A stretch of 64,000 bases of DNA from Sphingobacterium sp. CZ-UAM (GTDB lineage Bacteria; Bacteroidota; Bacteroidia; Sphingobacteriales; Sphingobacteriaceae). The position numbers were made by a program, and so were the translations under genes. The notes under the pieces are model-generated. The model did not search any database and was not told the origin of the DNA. It saw nothing but the letters and a program-made list of their open reading frames with translations. Positions 25,017 to 34,224 of this stretch are shown in pieces. Within the stretch, counting starts at the first letter, position 1; each line of letters begins with the position of its first letter. The stretch covers positions 310,001 to 374,000 of the forward strand of contig NZ_MTCM01000003.1 in the NCBI RefSeq assembly GCF_002000245.1, given 5' to 3'.

Positions 25017-26012
25017 ATGAATATCATGACACAATATCAAACATTGCTGTACTATTGTTACAGCCCTATCGAAAATGCCGAACAGTTTGCGGCTGATCAC
25101 CTGGAATTTTGTAAATCACTTGGCTTAGTAGGCCGTATTATTGTTGCCGACGAAGGTCTTAATGGTACCGTTTCGGGTACAACTGAGGCATGTCAACAGT
25201 ATATGGATGCAGTCTACGCGGATGGCCGTTTCAACAAAACCGAATTTAAGATCGACAACGTTGAAGAGCCTTCTTTTATCAAAATGCACTGCCGCTACAA
25301 AGCTGAAATTGTACACTCTGGATTAAGAGACCCGAAAGAAATCGATCCAAACCGTCAAACAGGTGTGCATCTGGAACCGAAGGATTTCTTGGCAATGAAA
25401 GATCAGGAAGATGTCGTTGTATTGGACGTCCGTTCGAACTACGAGCACAATGTCGGCCGTTTTAAAAATGCGGTCACGTTGGACATTGATAACTTCCGCG
25501 AGTTTCCAGAAAAAATCAAAGAGCTGGAGCAATATAAAGGAAAAAAAATACTGACCTACTGTACAGGTGGCATCAAATGTGAGAAAGCTTCGGCCTTACT
25601 ATTAAAAGAAGGCTTTGAGGATGTCTACCAATTGCATGGTGGAATTATTAAATATGGCAAAGAAGCAGGTGGCGAAGATTTCGAAGGCCAGTGTTATGTC
25701 TTTGACAACCGTGTCACAGTAGATGTTAACTCGGTCAACCCATCTGTGGTATCAACCTGTTTCAATTGTGGTAAACAGACGACCAAGATGATCAACTGCG
25801 CCAACCCGGTATGTAATGAGCATTTCACGCAGTGTGACGAATGCGGATGGGAAATGGAAGGCTGTTGCTCTGTCGCCTGCAAAGAAAGTCCGAATAAACG
25901 GGAATATGATGGAACGGGATACTATGTTAAAGTTCCTCAACCTGTTAATGTAGACAAAATCAGCAAAAGAAAACATAAGAATTTTCCACCTAAAGTGAAG
26001 GTCGAAGATTAA
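25017..26012 (+). CDS. trhO: tRNA uridine(34) hydroxylase TrhO (rhodanese-related, YceA/UPF0176)
   Basis: 331 residues. The N-terminal domain (YYCYSPIENAEQFAADHLEF and LNGTVSG) and the central rhodanese domain (VVLDVRSNYEHNVGRFKNA) match TrhO/YceA. The active-site cysteine is in YCTGGIKCEKAS near residue 182. A C-terminal cysteine-rich segment (CFNCGKQT, CANPVCNEHFTQCDECGWEMEG) looks like zinc binding. Bacterial TrhO makes 5-hydroxyuridine at the wobble position of tRNAs without molecular oxygen cofactors. Monocistronic between a -7 box and a strong two-way terminator. Confidence 0.92.
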   Translation: MNIMTQYQTLLYYCYSPIENAEQFAADHLEFCKSLGLVGRIIVADEGLNGTVSGTTEACQQYMDAVYADGRFNKTEFKIDNVEEPSFIKMHCRYKAEIVHSGLRDPKEIDPNRQTGVHLEPKDFLAMKDQEDVVVLDVRSNYEHNVGRFKNAVTLDIDNFREFPEKIKELEQYKGKKILTYCTGGIKCEKASALLLKEGFEDVYQLHGGIIKYGKEAGGEDFEGQCYVFDNRVTVDVNSVNPSVVSTCFNCGKQTTKMINCANPVCNEHFTQCDECGWEMEGCCSVACKESPNKREYDGTGYYVKVPQPVNVDKISKRKHKNFPPKVKVED

Positions 26013-26025
26013 TTCAATAGAACAT

Positions 26026-26064
26026 AAAAAAAGTCGGTAACTGATCAAATTACCGACTTTTTTT
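26026..26064. terminator. Two-way terminator between trhO and the DUF937 gene
   Basis: Perfect 15-bp stem AAAAAAAGTCGGTAA / TTACCGACTTTTTTT, flanked by A and T tracts so it works on both strands of the convergent pair. Confidence 0.85.
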
Positions 26065-26080
26065 ATGTTGTAAGATTGCT

Positions 26081-26761
26081 TTACTTCGCAAACATTCCCG
26101 CTATAGAGTCCAGGATATTTCCTTTGGATTGGCCATCGTTACTTTTGTCAAAAAAGCTGCCGGCCAAACCTCCCAACATATCGGTCATACTAGTACCTGT
26201 GGAAGCCTGTTGTGTTTCTTGTGCAGGTTCTTCCTGTCCGCCACCCAAAAATGAACCAAGGATCCCCCCTAGCATACCACCGCCGGCACTCTGCTGTCCG
26301 CCGCCACCTAAAACAGATCCGATCAGGTCACCAATACCACCACCGCTGGATGCCTGTTTTTGTTGTCCTAGATAACTCATGACAATAGGCGCCAGTGTCG
26401 CCAAAACACCAGTTACCTGCGCTGAACTGATACCAGCTTTATCGGCTATATTCTGGGTCACCACCTCTGTATTTTGCCCAAACATATGGTTGACAATCTT
26501 GTTCCCGTCATCAGATCCGCCCTGACCAAATAAATCACCTATCTTATCGAAGATACCGCCACCACTATGTTGATCGATCGCTTTGTCGATGTTTTCTGCT
26601 TGACCTTTGTTTTTTGCATTGTAATTCAATGCCGCAATCATTAAGGGTACTGCTGCTGCCACAATCCATTTTGCCTTGGATTCACTGACACCTGTCATTT
26701 TAGAAATGGCTTCTATTGCTTTAGAGCCAACTCCGCCTGTAACTAAGTCTGTTAAGTTCAT
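26081..26761 (-). CDS. DUF937 domain protein
   Basis: 226 residues. An Ala-rich helical N-terminal half (LVTGGVGSKAIEAISKMTGV, KWIVAAAVPLMIAAL) is followed by the VLATLAPIVMSYLGQQ element and a long Gly/Gln-rich low-complexity segment (residues 145-200) before a short helical end. This matches DUF937 proteins, which resemble YidB-like proteins and have no settled function. There is no signal peptide. It is transcribed alone on the minus strand. Confidence 0.8.
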   Translation of the reverse strand: MNLTDLVTGGVGSKAIEAISKMTGVSESKAKWIVAAAVPLMIAALNYNAKNKGQAENIDKAIDQHSGGGIFDKIGDLFGQGGSDDGNKIVNHMFGQNTEVVTQNIADKAGISSAQVTGVLATLAPIVMSYLGQQKQASSGGGIGDLIGSVLGGGGQQSAGGGMLGGILGSFLGGGQEEPAQETQQASTGTSMTDMLGGLAGSFFDKSNDGQSKGNILDSIAGMFAK

Positions 26762-26836
26762 AAGTCTTCGTTTATAGTTATAATGAAGATAACAATTTTT
26801 TCTGAAGAGTTTAGAAAATATATACGAACAACAAAA

Positions 26837-26866
26837 CGCCCTGTGGAGTGTTAACTACACAGGGCG
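26837..26866 (-). terminator. Terminator of the SusC-SusD-DUF5689 operon
   Basis: CGCCCTGTG / CACAGGGCG (9 bp, extendable with one mismatch) followed on the minus strand by GTTTTGTTG, 22 bases after the last operon gene. Confidence 0.7.
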
Positions 26867-26888
26867 ATTACATCATCAATCGTTCAAT

Positions 26889-28148
26889 CTAATAACTCTT
26901 ATAGATCGCAATATCATCCAGGCCGAGCCTTCCATTATTAATGACATTATTGCTGGTTCCCAATCCAAGCTTGGTAATCCTGAAACGGACAGCTCCTTGG
27001 ACATTCATTAAAAATACAGCCTGTTTTGAATTCATACTCTGCGAAGTTGGGTGTGCATCTGCGATAGATTCACCTGTTTGCTTCCATGTTGCGCCCTGAT
27101 CCGTAGAATATTCCAGCTTAAACGTGCATGACCGATCCGTATAATATGAGCCATACCAAAGCGTCACTTTTGAAGCGCCATTCGGTACATCAAAATTCAT
27201 CTGCACATGACCATCAACACTTAAATTCTGTTGCATGCGTATCGCATTTTTACCCGAAACAATACGGTCACGACCAGCAGTAGTACCCAATATTGCCTGA
27301 TATAACTTCCATTGCCCAGTTGGGAAAGACACGTCGTTCTTTTCGCCCATATCGTAACTTCCTTTCACACTCGCGTCTACAGCATCAAATGTCTCCGGCC
27401 ATCCAGCATATAGTTTACCACTTGCATAAGCCATGTCGGAGTAGTCCTGCATTCGGATTTGCAATTTATCCCCCTCTCTGAATGCTATTCCTCTGAAAGA
27501 GGCGCTGGGAGCAATAGACTGTCCCGCAAATGTTGCATTGTCCTCGGTATGCAAGGTAATCTCATTTTTATCTCCATCCATCAAGATCTTATCGCCTTTT
27601 AGGGCTGTTCCTGTTGCAGGCTCTGGCTCGACATCAGCAGTTACATCAATGTAAGTTGATTCAAACTCATCGAATTTCGCTTTAAGATTTGCAACCGAAA
27701 CCGCTAATGGAGCAACGTTTTTATTTGACGCAAAGACATTGACCTGTTGATTTTTAACGGACGATAAAACCATTAAGCCAGATTTTTTGACCAATTTTGT
27801 ACCATCGATATTGATCTGAACAGAGTCACCAAATTTGAAACTCGAGGCATCAGTAACCTCTACTAATATTCCTCTACGCTGATTGCGCCAGATATTCTGA
27901 ACAGCGATTGTATTTTCGGGCAAATTCTTATTCTCAGCGCGTGAAACCACAAGTGCCTTCAAGTACTTTGCGCCAAGCGCACTTGATTCGTTGAGTTGTA
28001 GATCCGTATTTTTATAGAGGCTACGTAATGTATACAATGATATTTCAGGATTTAATTCTCCGATTGACTCATTGATATCTTCTTTACAGCCTGTCAGGAG
28101 CGTTGACATCGCCAACGCAGTCCATATTACTAACTTTAACTTTTTCAT
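26889..28148 (-). CDS. DUF5689-type lipoprotein of a SusC/SusD operon
   Basis: 419 residues. The lipoprotein signal ends in STLLTGC with Cys21, followed by KEDIN, so it is probably outer-membrane anchored. The N-terminal part (VQNIWRNQRRGILVEV, FGDSVQINIDG, YIDVTADVEP) matches DUF5689, which has an OB-like fold. The C-terminal part (VTLWYGSYYTDRSCTFKLEY, STDQGATW, RLGLDDIAIY) looks like a jelly-roll carbohydrate- or surface-binding module. It is the third gene of an uptake operon, 3 bases after susD. Likely role: surface capture of the substrate together with SusD. The substrate is unknown; no hydrolase is in the operon. Confidence 0.75.
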   Translation of the reverse strand: MKKLKLVIWTALAMSTLLTGCKEDINESIGELNPEISLYTLRSLYKNTDLQLNESSALGAKYLKALVVSRAENKNLPENTIAVQNIWRNQRRGILVEVTDASSFKFGDSVQINIDGTKLVKKSGLMVLSSVKNQQVNVFASNKNVAPLAVSVANLKAKFDEFESTYIDVTADVEPEPATGTALKGDKILMDGDKNEITLHTEDNATFAGQSIAPSASFRGIAFREGDKLQIRMQDYSDMAYASGKLYAGWPETFDAVDASVKGSYDMGEKNDVSFPTGQWKLYQAILGTTAGRDRIVSGKNAIRMQQNLSVDGHVQMNFDVPNGASKVTLWYGSYYTDRSCTFKLEYSTDQGATWKQTGESIADAHPTSQSMNSKQAVFLMNVQGAVRFRITKLGLGTSNNVINNGRLGLDDIAIYKSY

Positions 28149-28151
28149 GAA

Positions 28152-29621
28152 CTAGTTGATTGTAGGTTGCCACCACATTTTTTCATTTATTCCATCTCCG
28201 CCCATGCGACTGACCGCATCTTGGTAATTTTCCCTATTAAGCGATTGGACAATAATTGGGTAATTTAATCTGACGGGCATCTTTCCATTGTTTAATAAAC
28301 CTGGCCCTTTGTACAGATCCAGCAACTGTGTTCGACGATACTCATACCACTGTTGGAAATCCGTATACATCATTGCAAAATACTTTTGCAGATGCACCTT
28401 TTTTAGCTTTTGAGTTTCGGAATCCTCAGCCGAAAAAATCACTTTTGGATTTGCCAAATAGCCCTGTGGAACAGTAGTTCCCCAATATTCCATCGCTCCA
28501 TTGATTCCCTTTGTATATGCTTCAGAAGCATCAAGCTCAACATAATTCCGCAGGGCACATTCCGCTATGATAAATTGCAATTCAGCATAATTCATGATAT
28601 TTCCCATGTGCGCATCAGATTTTAAGGCAAGCTGTAATGTCGATTGAATCTCAGGAACATTGCCTCTTCTATAACCTGATTGCATACCGCCATATACACC
28701 GAGGCTAGCCTCCGTAGCCCATATCTTTAGACGCGGGTCTCCAAGATCCATCAGATTATTAATCAAAAATTCAGCATAGCCTTTTGAACGGTTAAAATCG
28801 AAATCCCGCATTGTGAAATTGGGGTTCATATACGGTTGTACATTGGTATAGTATACCGCGGCCGTTTCAGCATTGCTTTGCATAATCGGATATTCGGCAG
28901 CATTGGTCTCCAATATTTCCTTAATCTTGGCAACAGCATTCGTTTCTGTTTTATGTGCAACCCGCAATAGCAATCGCAAATACAAGGAGTTTCCAAATTT
29001 GCGCCATTTTGTCGGATCTGAATTATAAATTGGATCCATCGCTGTATTGGCTGATTCTACGACAACATTCTCTTTCAATAAGGTGTTGGCTTCTTCCAGT
29101 TTTCGGAAAATATCTTTATAGATATCCTCCTGTTTATCAAACTTGGGGGTAAGATTACCTTCGGAAAAACCTTTATTACTATCAAAATATGGCACGTCAC
29201 CATACATGTCCGTGATCATGGAACTTACCCAAGCATCTAGTATGAGGGAAATTCCCTGATAGGTTTGATAACCTTTCTGTTGTCCGGCAAACGCTTTTTG
29301 ATACATATCCCGGATATTGGTTAATTGCACATACCAACCGGACCAGCTCGATTCAGATTCAGATGGCCTAATTTCATAGCGCTGGATTTCCAGATTATCA
29401 TTTACGGTAACCGTTACCTGCATCAGTTCATTGTTAATCCGCAAATTGCGCGATAGATTGGTACTCAACAGGTTGACCAATGCAGGGGCTAATAGGCTTT
29501 GGGGTGCTGCTGCTGCAACGGCATTAGGATTTGTATTCTTTTCTACAAAGTCTTTGGTACAGCTTTGGAATGTTAAACTTCCAAGCATCAGTAGACTTGC
29601 TATATAGATATGTCTCTTCAT
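28152..29621 (-). CDS. SusD-like outer-membrane lipoprotein (SusD-like_2)
   Basis: 489 residues. The lipoprotein signal ends in SLTFQSC with Cys21 and is followed by TKDFVEKNTNPNAV. Motifs of the SusD-like_2 group are visible: LLAPALVNLL near the N-terminus, DMYGDVPYFD near residue 140 and WRKFGNSLYLRLLLRVAH in the TPR-like helical scaffold. SusD proteins sit as a lid over the SusC barrel and bind the nutrient. It lies 11 bases after susC and 3 before the DUF5689 gene, so all three form one operon. Confidence 0.92.
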   Translation of the reverse strand: MKRHIYIASLLMLGSLTFQSCTKDFVEKNTNPNAVAAAAPQSLLAPALVNLLSTNLSRNLRINNELMQVTVTVNDNLEIQRYEIRPSESESSWSGWYVQLTNIRDMYQKAFAGQQKGYQTYQGISLILDAWVSSMITDMYGDVPYFDSNKGFSEGNLTPKFDKQEDIYKDIFRKLEEANTLLKENVVVESANTAMDPIYNSDPTKWRKFGNSLYLRLLLRVAHKTETNAVAKIKEILETNAAEYPIMQSNAETAAVYYTNVQPYMNPNFTMRDFDFNRSKGYAEFLINNLMDLGDPRLKIWATEASLGVYGGMQSGYRRGNVPEIQSTLQLALKSDAHMGNIMNYAELQFIIAECALRNYVELDASEAYTKGINGAMEYWGTTVPQGYLANPKVIFSAEDSETQKLKKVHLQKYFAMMYTDFQQWYEYRRTQLLDLYKGPGLLNNGKMPVRLNYPIIVQSLNRENYQDAVSRMGGDGINEKMWWQPTIN

Positions 29622-29632
29622 AATGTCAATAG

Positions 29633-32600
29633 TTAAAATGAAAATGATAAGTTTACGCCCATTGTACGGGTCGAAGGAAATTGAGCAATTTCAGCTCCTT
29701 TTTCAATACCACTGGAAGTCAAAGAAGCGAATTCTGGATCAAAAGCCGGCCATTTAGTAAAAACAAAAAGATCCCGTCCGTACACGCCAATAGATGCTTT
29801 CTCAATCTTGTAACGACTTAGGAAAGACTTCGGCAATGAATAATCTAAGCGAACTTCCCGGAGTTTAATAAAGTCTGTAGAAAAAGTATTGGACTCGATA
29901 TTATCACGGTTGAAATGTCTAGCATAGTAATCACCGGCTTCTGCAACGACCGTATTTTTGCTATAACTTCCATCTGGATTCAACACAACACCGTCGCCTA
30001 TAATTCCATTATATCTTCCGGGCAGCGTTTTCTTCAACTTTCCTTCCTCCATCAGAACAGCATGCGTTAATGAATAACCTACCCCGCCAAATTGTCCATC
30101 AAATAAGAAGTTAAAGCGGAAACCTTTATACTTAAATTCGTTCCCCCAACCGAATTTTGTCGTTGGGTTAGGATTACCGATATATATATTATCCTGAGTC
30201 AATACAGGAACCCCGCCTTCGTAAACGATCTTCCCGTCGGGATTTCTCTCATAACCTAGACCCCAAATATCACCAAATCGACGATCGGGGATAGCAACTA
30301 TAGAACCTCGACTGCCAAACAAGGTCGAAAGCACAAGCTGCCCCTCAAAAGCTGCCGGAATAGACAACACCTTTGAATCATAATGCGTAAAGTTTCCATA
30401 CATGTTCCAGTTCAGCTTATCGCTATTTTTCAGGATATCACCTGATAAGGCGAGCTCAACTCCTTTACTTCTAACTTCTCCGGCATTGGTATATCGTAAT
30501 CTATATCCACTGGAAGGATCTACAGGAGGTGTGATCAGCTGTTTATCAGTAGCTGTACTATATACGGTAAAATCCAGCTTAATCCGGTCTTTAAACATCC
30601 GAAAATCTGTCCCCAACTCATAAGAAGTGGTACGCTCGGGCTGTAAATTCTCGTCAGGTACTGTCGTCGGATTCGCAAGTCCACCATTAAAACCGATGGC
30701 ACTCCGATAGGCGTATGAGTTTCCATAAGGGTCTTTGCCCCCGCCACCGACACCGGCAATAGAAGCCCTCAATTTCCAGTAGTTGATTGATTTTGGCAGT
30801 TCAAAAATCTGACTTAGGATAAAGCTTGTATTCACAGACGGATAAAAGAACCATGCCACCTCATTTCGCTTTGGTGAAGCTAGCGTACTTGCCCAGTCTA
30901 CACGACCTGTAAAATCAATAAAGTACTTTTCCTTGAAACTATAATTGGCCAAACCATATACACTATGTATGGCGTATTCCTCCCGCCAAGGGTCATAAAG
31001 CACTGTTTCACGTGCATTTGCAAAGTTATACTGATTTGGATAAAGTAAACTATTGGCCTTTGCGTCGTCCTTGATGTATTTATTGTTTAGTAACGCCCCA
31101 CCTGCAGAAATACCAAAACGGTGATCTTGCAAACGCTGGTTGTTGTACTGCAAGAGGAAATCAGAATTCCGCTCTTCAGCATAGATAGACTGTTCGCGAT
31201 AGTAACCGAATGCATATTTGTTGGTATCAAAAGGTCTTGACTGTTTACGTTTATCATAGCCCATATCGATTCCTGTCCGGAGCATCAAACTCAGTTCATT
31301 GGTAAATTTATAATCCAACTGCACATTTCCGATTAGGTTATTTTTATTCTGTGCATTGACCATATCATAAGATATTGTTCTTGGATTATCTAATAAGCCA
31401 GAGAATGGTGTCATTTGTTCAATGCCCTCTTTGCCCGGAATCCAGTTCTGATCCAACCAGGCTGCATCAATATTGGGCGTAATACCACGGACGAAGTACA
31501 TGTAGCTCTGGTTATTGTAGCCACTGTTTGGCAGATTGTCCGAGCCCCTATTGTTAAAATTAATCTTAGTGGACAAGCTCAATTTATCCGTAATTTTATT
31601 ACTGAACTGCATGGCAATGGTGTGCCGATTGTATCCCATATTGGGAATAATCCACTTATTGGTTACATTAGTATATGAAAAACGAGCCGTTGTCTTTTCC
31701 GTAGATCCCGAAATACTTATGGAATTAGTCGAAGTCAGTTCCGTTTGAAACAGTTCTTTTCGGTTATTTTCATATGGACGCCAAAGCGTACGTTCCGCTG
31801 GCGTTTGTCTATAGTTAGCTGGATCGTATTGATAGAAATACTGGCCATCAAATTTTGGGCCCCATGCAGAAGAAGTACTCAACGTACTTGCACCATCTTC
31901 CGATTGTCCGTAAGAATAATACAAGTCTTGGCCCACTACGCCCTGTCCATATTCATACTGGTAATCAGGCCACCGATTAATTGTCCCGATTGCGGTATTT
32001 GAATTGACTGTAACCCCAATTCTATTTTGTATTCCCCTTCCTTTTTTGGTGGTAATAATGACTGCACCACGTGCACCACGATACCCATATAATGCCGCAG
32101 CGCCCGGTCCTTTCAGCACAGAAACCGATTCAATATCCTCGGGATTAATATCGGCCAGTGAAGAACCAAAATCTACAGGTGAATCCGCGTCTAAATAGGC
32201 GGAATTTCCTGTTTGTGTCGATCTGACTCCCCCGCCCATAATTATTCCATCCACAACGATCAAAGCCTCGTTGTCACCCGTCATGGATGTTTCCCCACGC
32301 AGGATAACTTTATTCGAGCCCAATGGCCCAGCACCCGATTTCACCAAATTTAATCCAGCAACCTTACCTGTCAACGCATCTGTCCAGTTATTTGAAATCG
32401 CATTGGTCAATTCCTCCCCCTTCACGGTACTAATGGAGTAACCAAGTGCTTTCTCCTCACGCTGAATACCTAGCGCCGTAACAACTACCTCATTCAATGC
32501 CTCAGATGTAACATTTAACGCGATTTGAGCATTTGACTGTGCTGTTGTAAAGGTCTTCGTTTGCCCTTCATAGCCGATCAACTGGAAACGGATCGAAGCA

Positions 32601-32887
32601 CCGGCTTCAACCTCTATTTCAAAATGACCTGTTCGATCAGTCGTTCCCTTGGCTACCCCGCCGGCAAGGATAGATACCGATGCCAAGGGCTCCTGTGTCT
32701 TGCTATCTACAACTTTTCCTTTAATTCTAATCTTCCCCTGATTAAAAATGTGTGTGGCTCCGCTACTGTTTTCCATTGAAACAGCCGCCGCAGCTACATC
32801 CAGATTGCAGGCAACTATCAGCGCTGCAAATAGCACTTTCGAGGATGAGTGCCTTAGATTAATTTGGATAGGGTTAATACTAAACAT
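29633..32887 (-). CDS. SusC/RagA-type TonB-dependent outer-membrane transporter
   Basis: 1084 residues. A signal peptide at the N-terminus (hydrophobic KVLFAALIVACNL) is followed by a carboxypeptidase regulatory-like domain (about 50-125: IRIKGKVVDSKTQEPLASVS). The TonB box region ALNEVVVTALGIQREEKALG lies near 130-150 and the plug near 150-290 (VAGLNLVKSGAGPLG, VILRG, ALIVVDGI). The remainder is a beta-barrel ending in VNLSFSF. It imports a ligand delivered by the paired SusD. No sigma/anti-sigma pair or two-component regulator is adjacent, unlike many polysaccharide loci, and there is no carbohydrate enzyme in the operon. Confidence 0.95.
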   Translation of the reverse strand: MFSINPIQINLRHSSSKVLFAALIVACNLDVAAAAVSMENSSGATHIFNQGKIRIKGKVVDSKTQEPLASVSILAGGVAKGTTDRTGHFEIEVEAGASIRFQLIGYEGQTKTFTTAQSNAQIALNVTSEALNEVVVTALGIQREEKALGYSISTVKGEELTNAISNNWTDALTGKVAGLNLVKSGAGPLGSNKVILRGETSMTGDNEALIVVDGIIMGGGVRSTQTGNSAYLDADSPVDFGSSLADINPEDIESVSVLKGPGAAALYGYRGARGAVIITTKKGRGIQNRIGVTVNSNTAIGTINRWPDYQYEYGQGVVGQDLYYSYGQSEDGASTLSTSSAWGPKFDGQYFYQYDPANYRQTPAERTLWRPYENNRKELFQTELTSTNSISISGSTEKTTARFSYTNVTNKWIIPNMGYNRHTIAMQFSNKITDKLSLSTKINFNNRGSDNLPNSGYNNQSYMYFVRGITPNIDAAWLDQNWIPGKEGIEQMTPFSGLLDNPRTISYDMVNAQNKNNLIGNVQLDYKFTNELSLMLRTGIDMGYDKRKQSRPFDTNKYAFGYYREQSIYAEERNSDFLLQYNNQRLQDHRFGISAGGALLNNKYIKDDAKANSLLYPNQYNFANARETVLYDPWREEYAIHSVYGLANYSFKEKYFIDFTGRVDWASTLASPKRNEVAWFFYPSVNTSFILSQIFELPKSINYWKLRASIAGVGGGGKDPYGNSYAYRSAIGFNGGLANPTTVPDENLQPERTTSYELGTDFRMFKDRIKLDFTVYSTATDKQLITPPVDPSSGYRLRYTNAGEVRSKGVELALSGDILKNSDKLNWNMYGNFTHYDSKVLSIPAAFEGQLVLSTLFGSRGSIVAIPDRRFGDIWGLGYERNPDGKIVYEGGVPVLTQDNIYIGNPNPTTKFGWGNEFKYKGFRFNFLFDGQFGGVGYSLTHAVLMEEGKLKKTLPGRYNGIIGDGVVLNPDGSYSKNTVVAEAGDYYARHFNRDNIESNTFSTDFIKLREVRLDYSLPKSFLSRYKIEKASIGVYGRDLFVFTKWPAFDPEFASLTSSGIEKGAEIAQFPSTRTMGVNLSFSF

Positions 32888-32923
32888 AGATATTAGTGTA
32901 AATTGTTAATTTGCAATTTGGGA

Positions 32924-32931
32924 CAAAAGTA
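32924..32931 (-). promoter_or_regulatory. susC operon -7 element TACTTTTG
   Basis: Exact TAnnTTTG on the minus strand, 36 bases upstream of the susC ATG. No TTG at a good -33 distance, which would fit a promoter that needs an activator. Confidence 0.45.
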
Positions 32932-33460
32932 TATTCTTAACAAAAAGTTTGTTTTAACTTAATGTTTTCTTTCTGTTAACAATTGTTTCGAATACAATTT
33001 CCTTTAAGAAACATATTGCCCGATTTACATCATTATAAAAATGCAGAAGAATCCATTATGGATAGGAATTTCACGCATTAGGTTTAAAAAAATGCAAGCC
33101 TTCACCTTGGTTATTTAATATAATAGTATCGAAAATAATTAATATTCCTTAAAAAACGAAATAAATCGAAATTATTTAAAATACAGAACCGAAACAATAA
33201 GCCTATCGTTCAATCCTCTTATGCACCACCAGAGCGCAAGCACAAAATAGACTGGTAGCAAAAGCGTAGCAAGAAGAATCAATTTAGGAGGAAGGAATTT
33301 TTAACAAGAAGTAGCCCACCTGTAGCGGACAATGATAACTATGCTATAAACAACGTGGTTGCAAAGGCAAAAACAGTTTAGAGAAAGCCGACTTCTTTCT
33401 AATAAGCACTGATTAATGTTAGCGAAATGGAAGATATATTGATATAAGTATTAAACGCAA
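32932..33460. other. Long non-coding stretch upstream of the susC operon
   Basis: About 530 bases without a supportable gene. Base composition shifts from very AT-rich (33000-33190, with CGAAAATAATT and CGAAATTATT repeats) to more mixed sequence (33200-33420). Short frames are broken by many stops in all phases. It may contain upstream control sites for the susC operon, a small RNA, or a fully decayed gene; none can be shown. Confidence 0.35.
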
Positions 33461-33487
33461 GAAAGCCCAAACTTTCGCCTGGGCTTC
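33461..33487 (-). terminator. trmB terminator (weak)
   Basis: AAGCCCA / TGGGCTT (33463-33469 and 33480-33486) with a 10-base loop, 25 bases after the trmB stop on the minus strand. It is followed by TTCTTGCG, only a weak U-tract. Confidence 0.5.
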
Positions 33488-33510
33488 CCTTTATTATGAA
33501 AACGCCGATG

Positions 33511-34167
33511 TTAACGTTTCTCAAAGCTCCATTTCACATAATTGATATTCTTATCGTCGGCCAGGTACTTTTTCTCGTAGTATGTCTTGATTGATAAAAC
33601 ATCGTCGACCAAGTCCGAACGATACAGATCTGTTGTCTCTTTATATTTCTTCAGGTTCTGTAACTCTATTTGCTCAAGAGTATAGGCGTAGAAGCCGTCG
33701 TTATCTGTCTTTAGATTCATCATACCTTCTGGCTTCATGACAATCTTATAGCGGTCTAAAAATTTAGGCCCTGTCAAACGTTTCTTTTCGCGGCTGTCCT
33801 GCGGCTGTGGATCCGGAAAGGTAATCCAAATTTCATCAATTTCATTTTCGGCAAAATGCTCAAGAATCGTTTCAATCTGTATCCGCAAGAAAGCAACATT
33901 TTTAATACCATCTTCCAATGCCGTTTTCGCACCCCGCCAGATACGATTGCCTTTAAAATCAATACCGATAAAGTTTTTTTCCGGGAATAATCGCGCCAAA
34001 TTAACAGTATATTCCCCTTTACCACAGGCCAATTCCAAAACAACCGGGTTTGTATTTCCAAATTGCTTCTCAGCCCATTTTCCTTTATATTCTTTGCCCG
34101 CATCGAGCTGGATGACATTCTCAAAAGTCGCTACTTCTGCAAATTTACGTAGTTTATCCTTTCCCAT
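33511..34167 (-). CDS. trmB: tRNA (guanine-N7-)-methyltransferase
   Basis: Methylates G46 of tRNAs with SAM. 218 residues from the chosen ATG. SAM-binding VLELACGKGEYTVNLAR, the IGIDFKGNRIWRG motif and the catalytic-region IWITFPDPQPQDSREKKR with RLTGPKFL are all diagnostic. The frame is open a further 31 codons upstream, but the ATG at 34167 fits the family start (MGKDKLRKFAEV). A full promoter (34186-34215, minus strand) lies between the two candidate starts, so the longer form would begin upstream of its own promoter. Divergent from fcl with overlapping promoters. Confidence 0.93.
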   Translation of the reverse strand: MGKDKLRKFAEVATFENVIQLDAGKEYKGKWAEKQFGNTNPVVLELACGKGEYTVNLARLFPEKNFIGIDFKGNRIWRGAKTALEDGIKNVAFLRIQIETILEHFAENEIDEIWITFPDPQPQDSREKKRLTGPKFLDRYKIVMKPEGMMNLKTDNDGFYAYTLEQIELQNLKKYKETTDLYRSDLVDDVLSIKTYYEKKYLADDKNINYVKWSFEKR

Positions 34168-34185
34168 TTTTTTATTAATATCCCG

Positions 34186-34215
34186 CAAAAATAACCTTAT
34201 ATTTGCAGGAATCAA
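34186..34215 (-). promoter_or_regulatory. trmB promoter
   Basis: On the minus strand TTG (34213-34215), a 19-base spacer and TATTTTTG (34186-34193), a full consensus match. The -7 box is 18 bases from the trmB ATG. The opposite-strand fcl -7 box lies inside the spacer. Confidence 0.75.
34198..34205 (+). promoter_or_regulatory. fcl -7 element TATATTTG
   Basis: Exact TAnnTTTG on the plus strand, 19 bases before the GTG start of fcl and wholly inside the spacer of the divergent trmB promoter. The two polymerases could not bind at once. No -33 TTG is seen for this one. Confidence 0.55.
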
Positions 34216-34224
34216 TAACTTATC

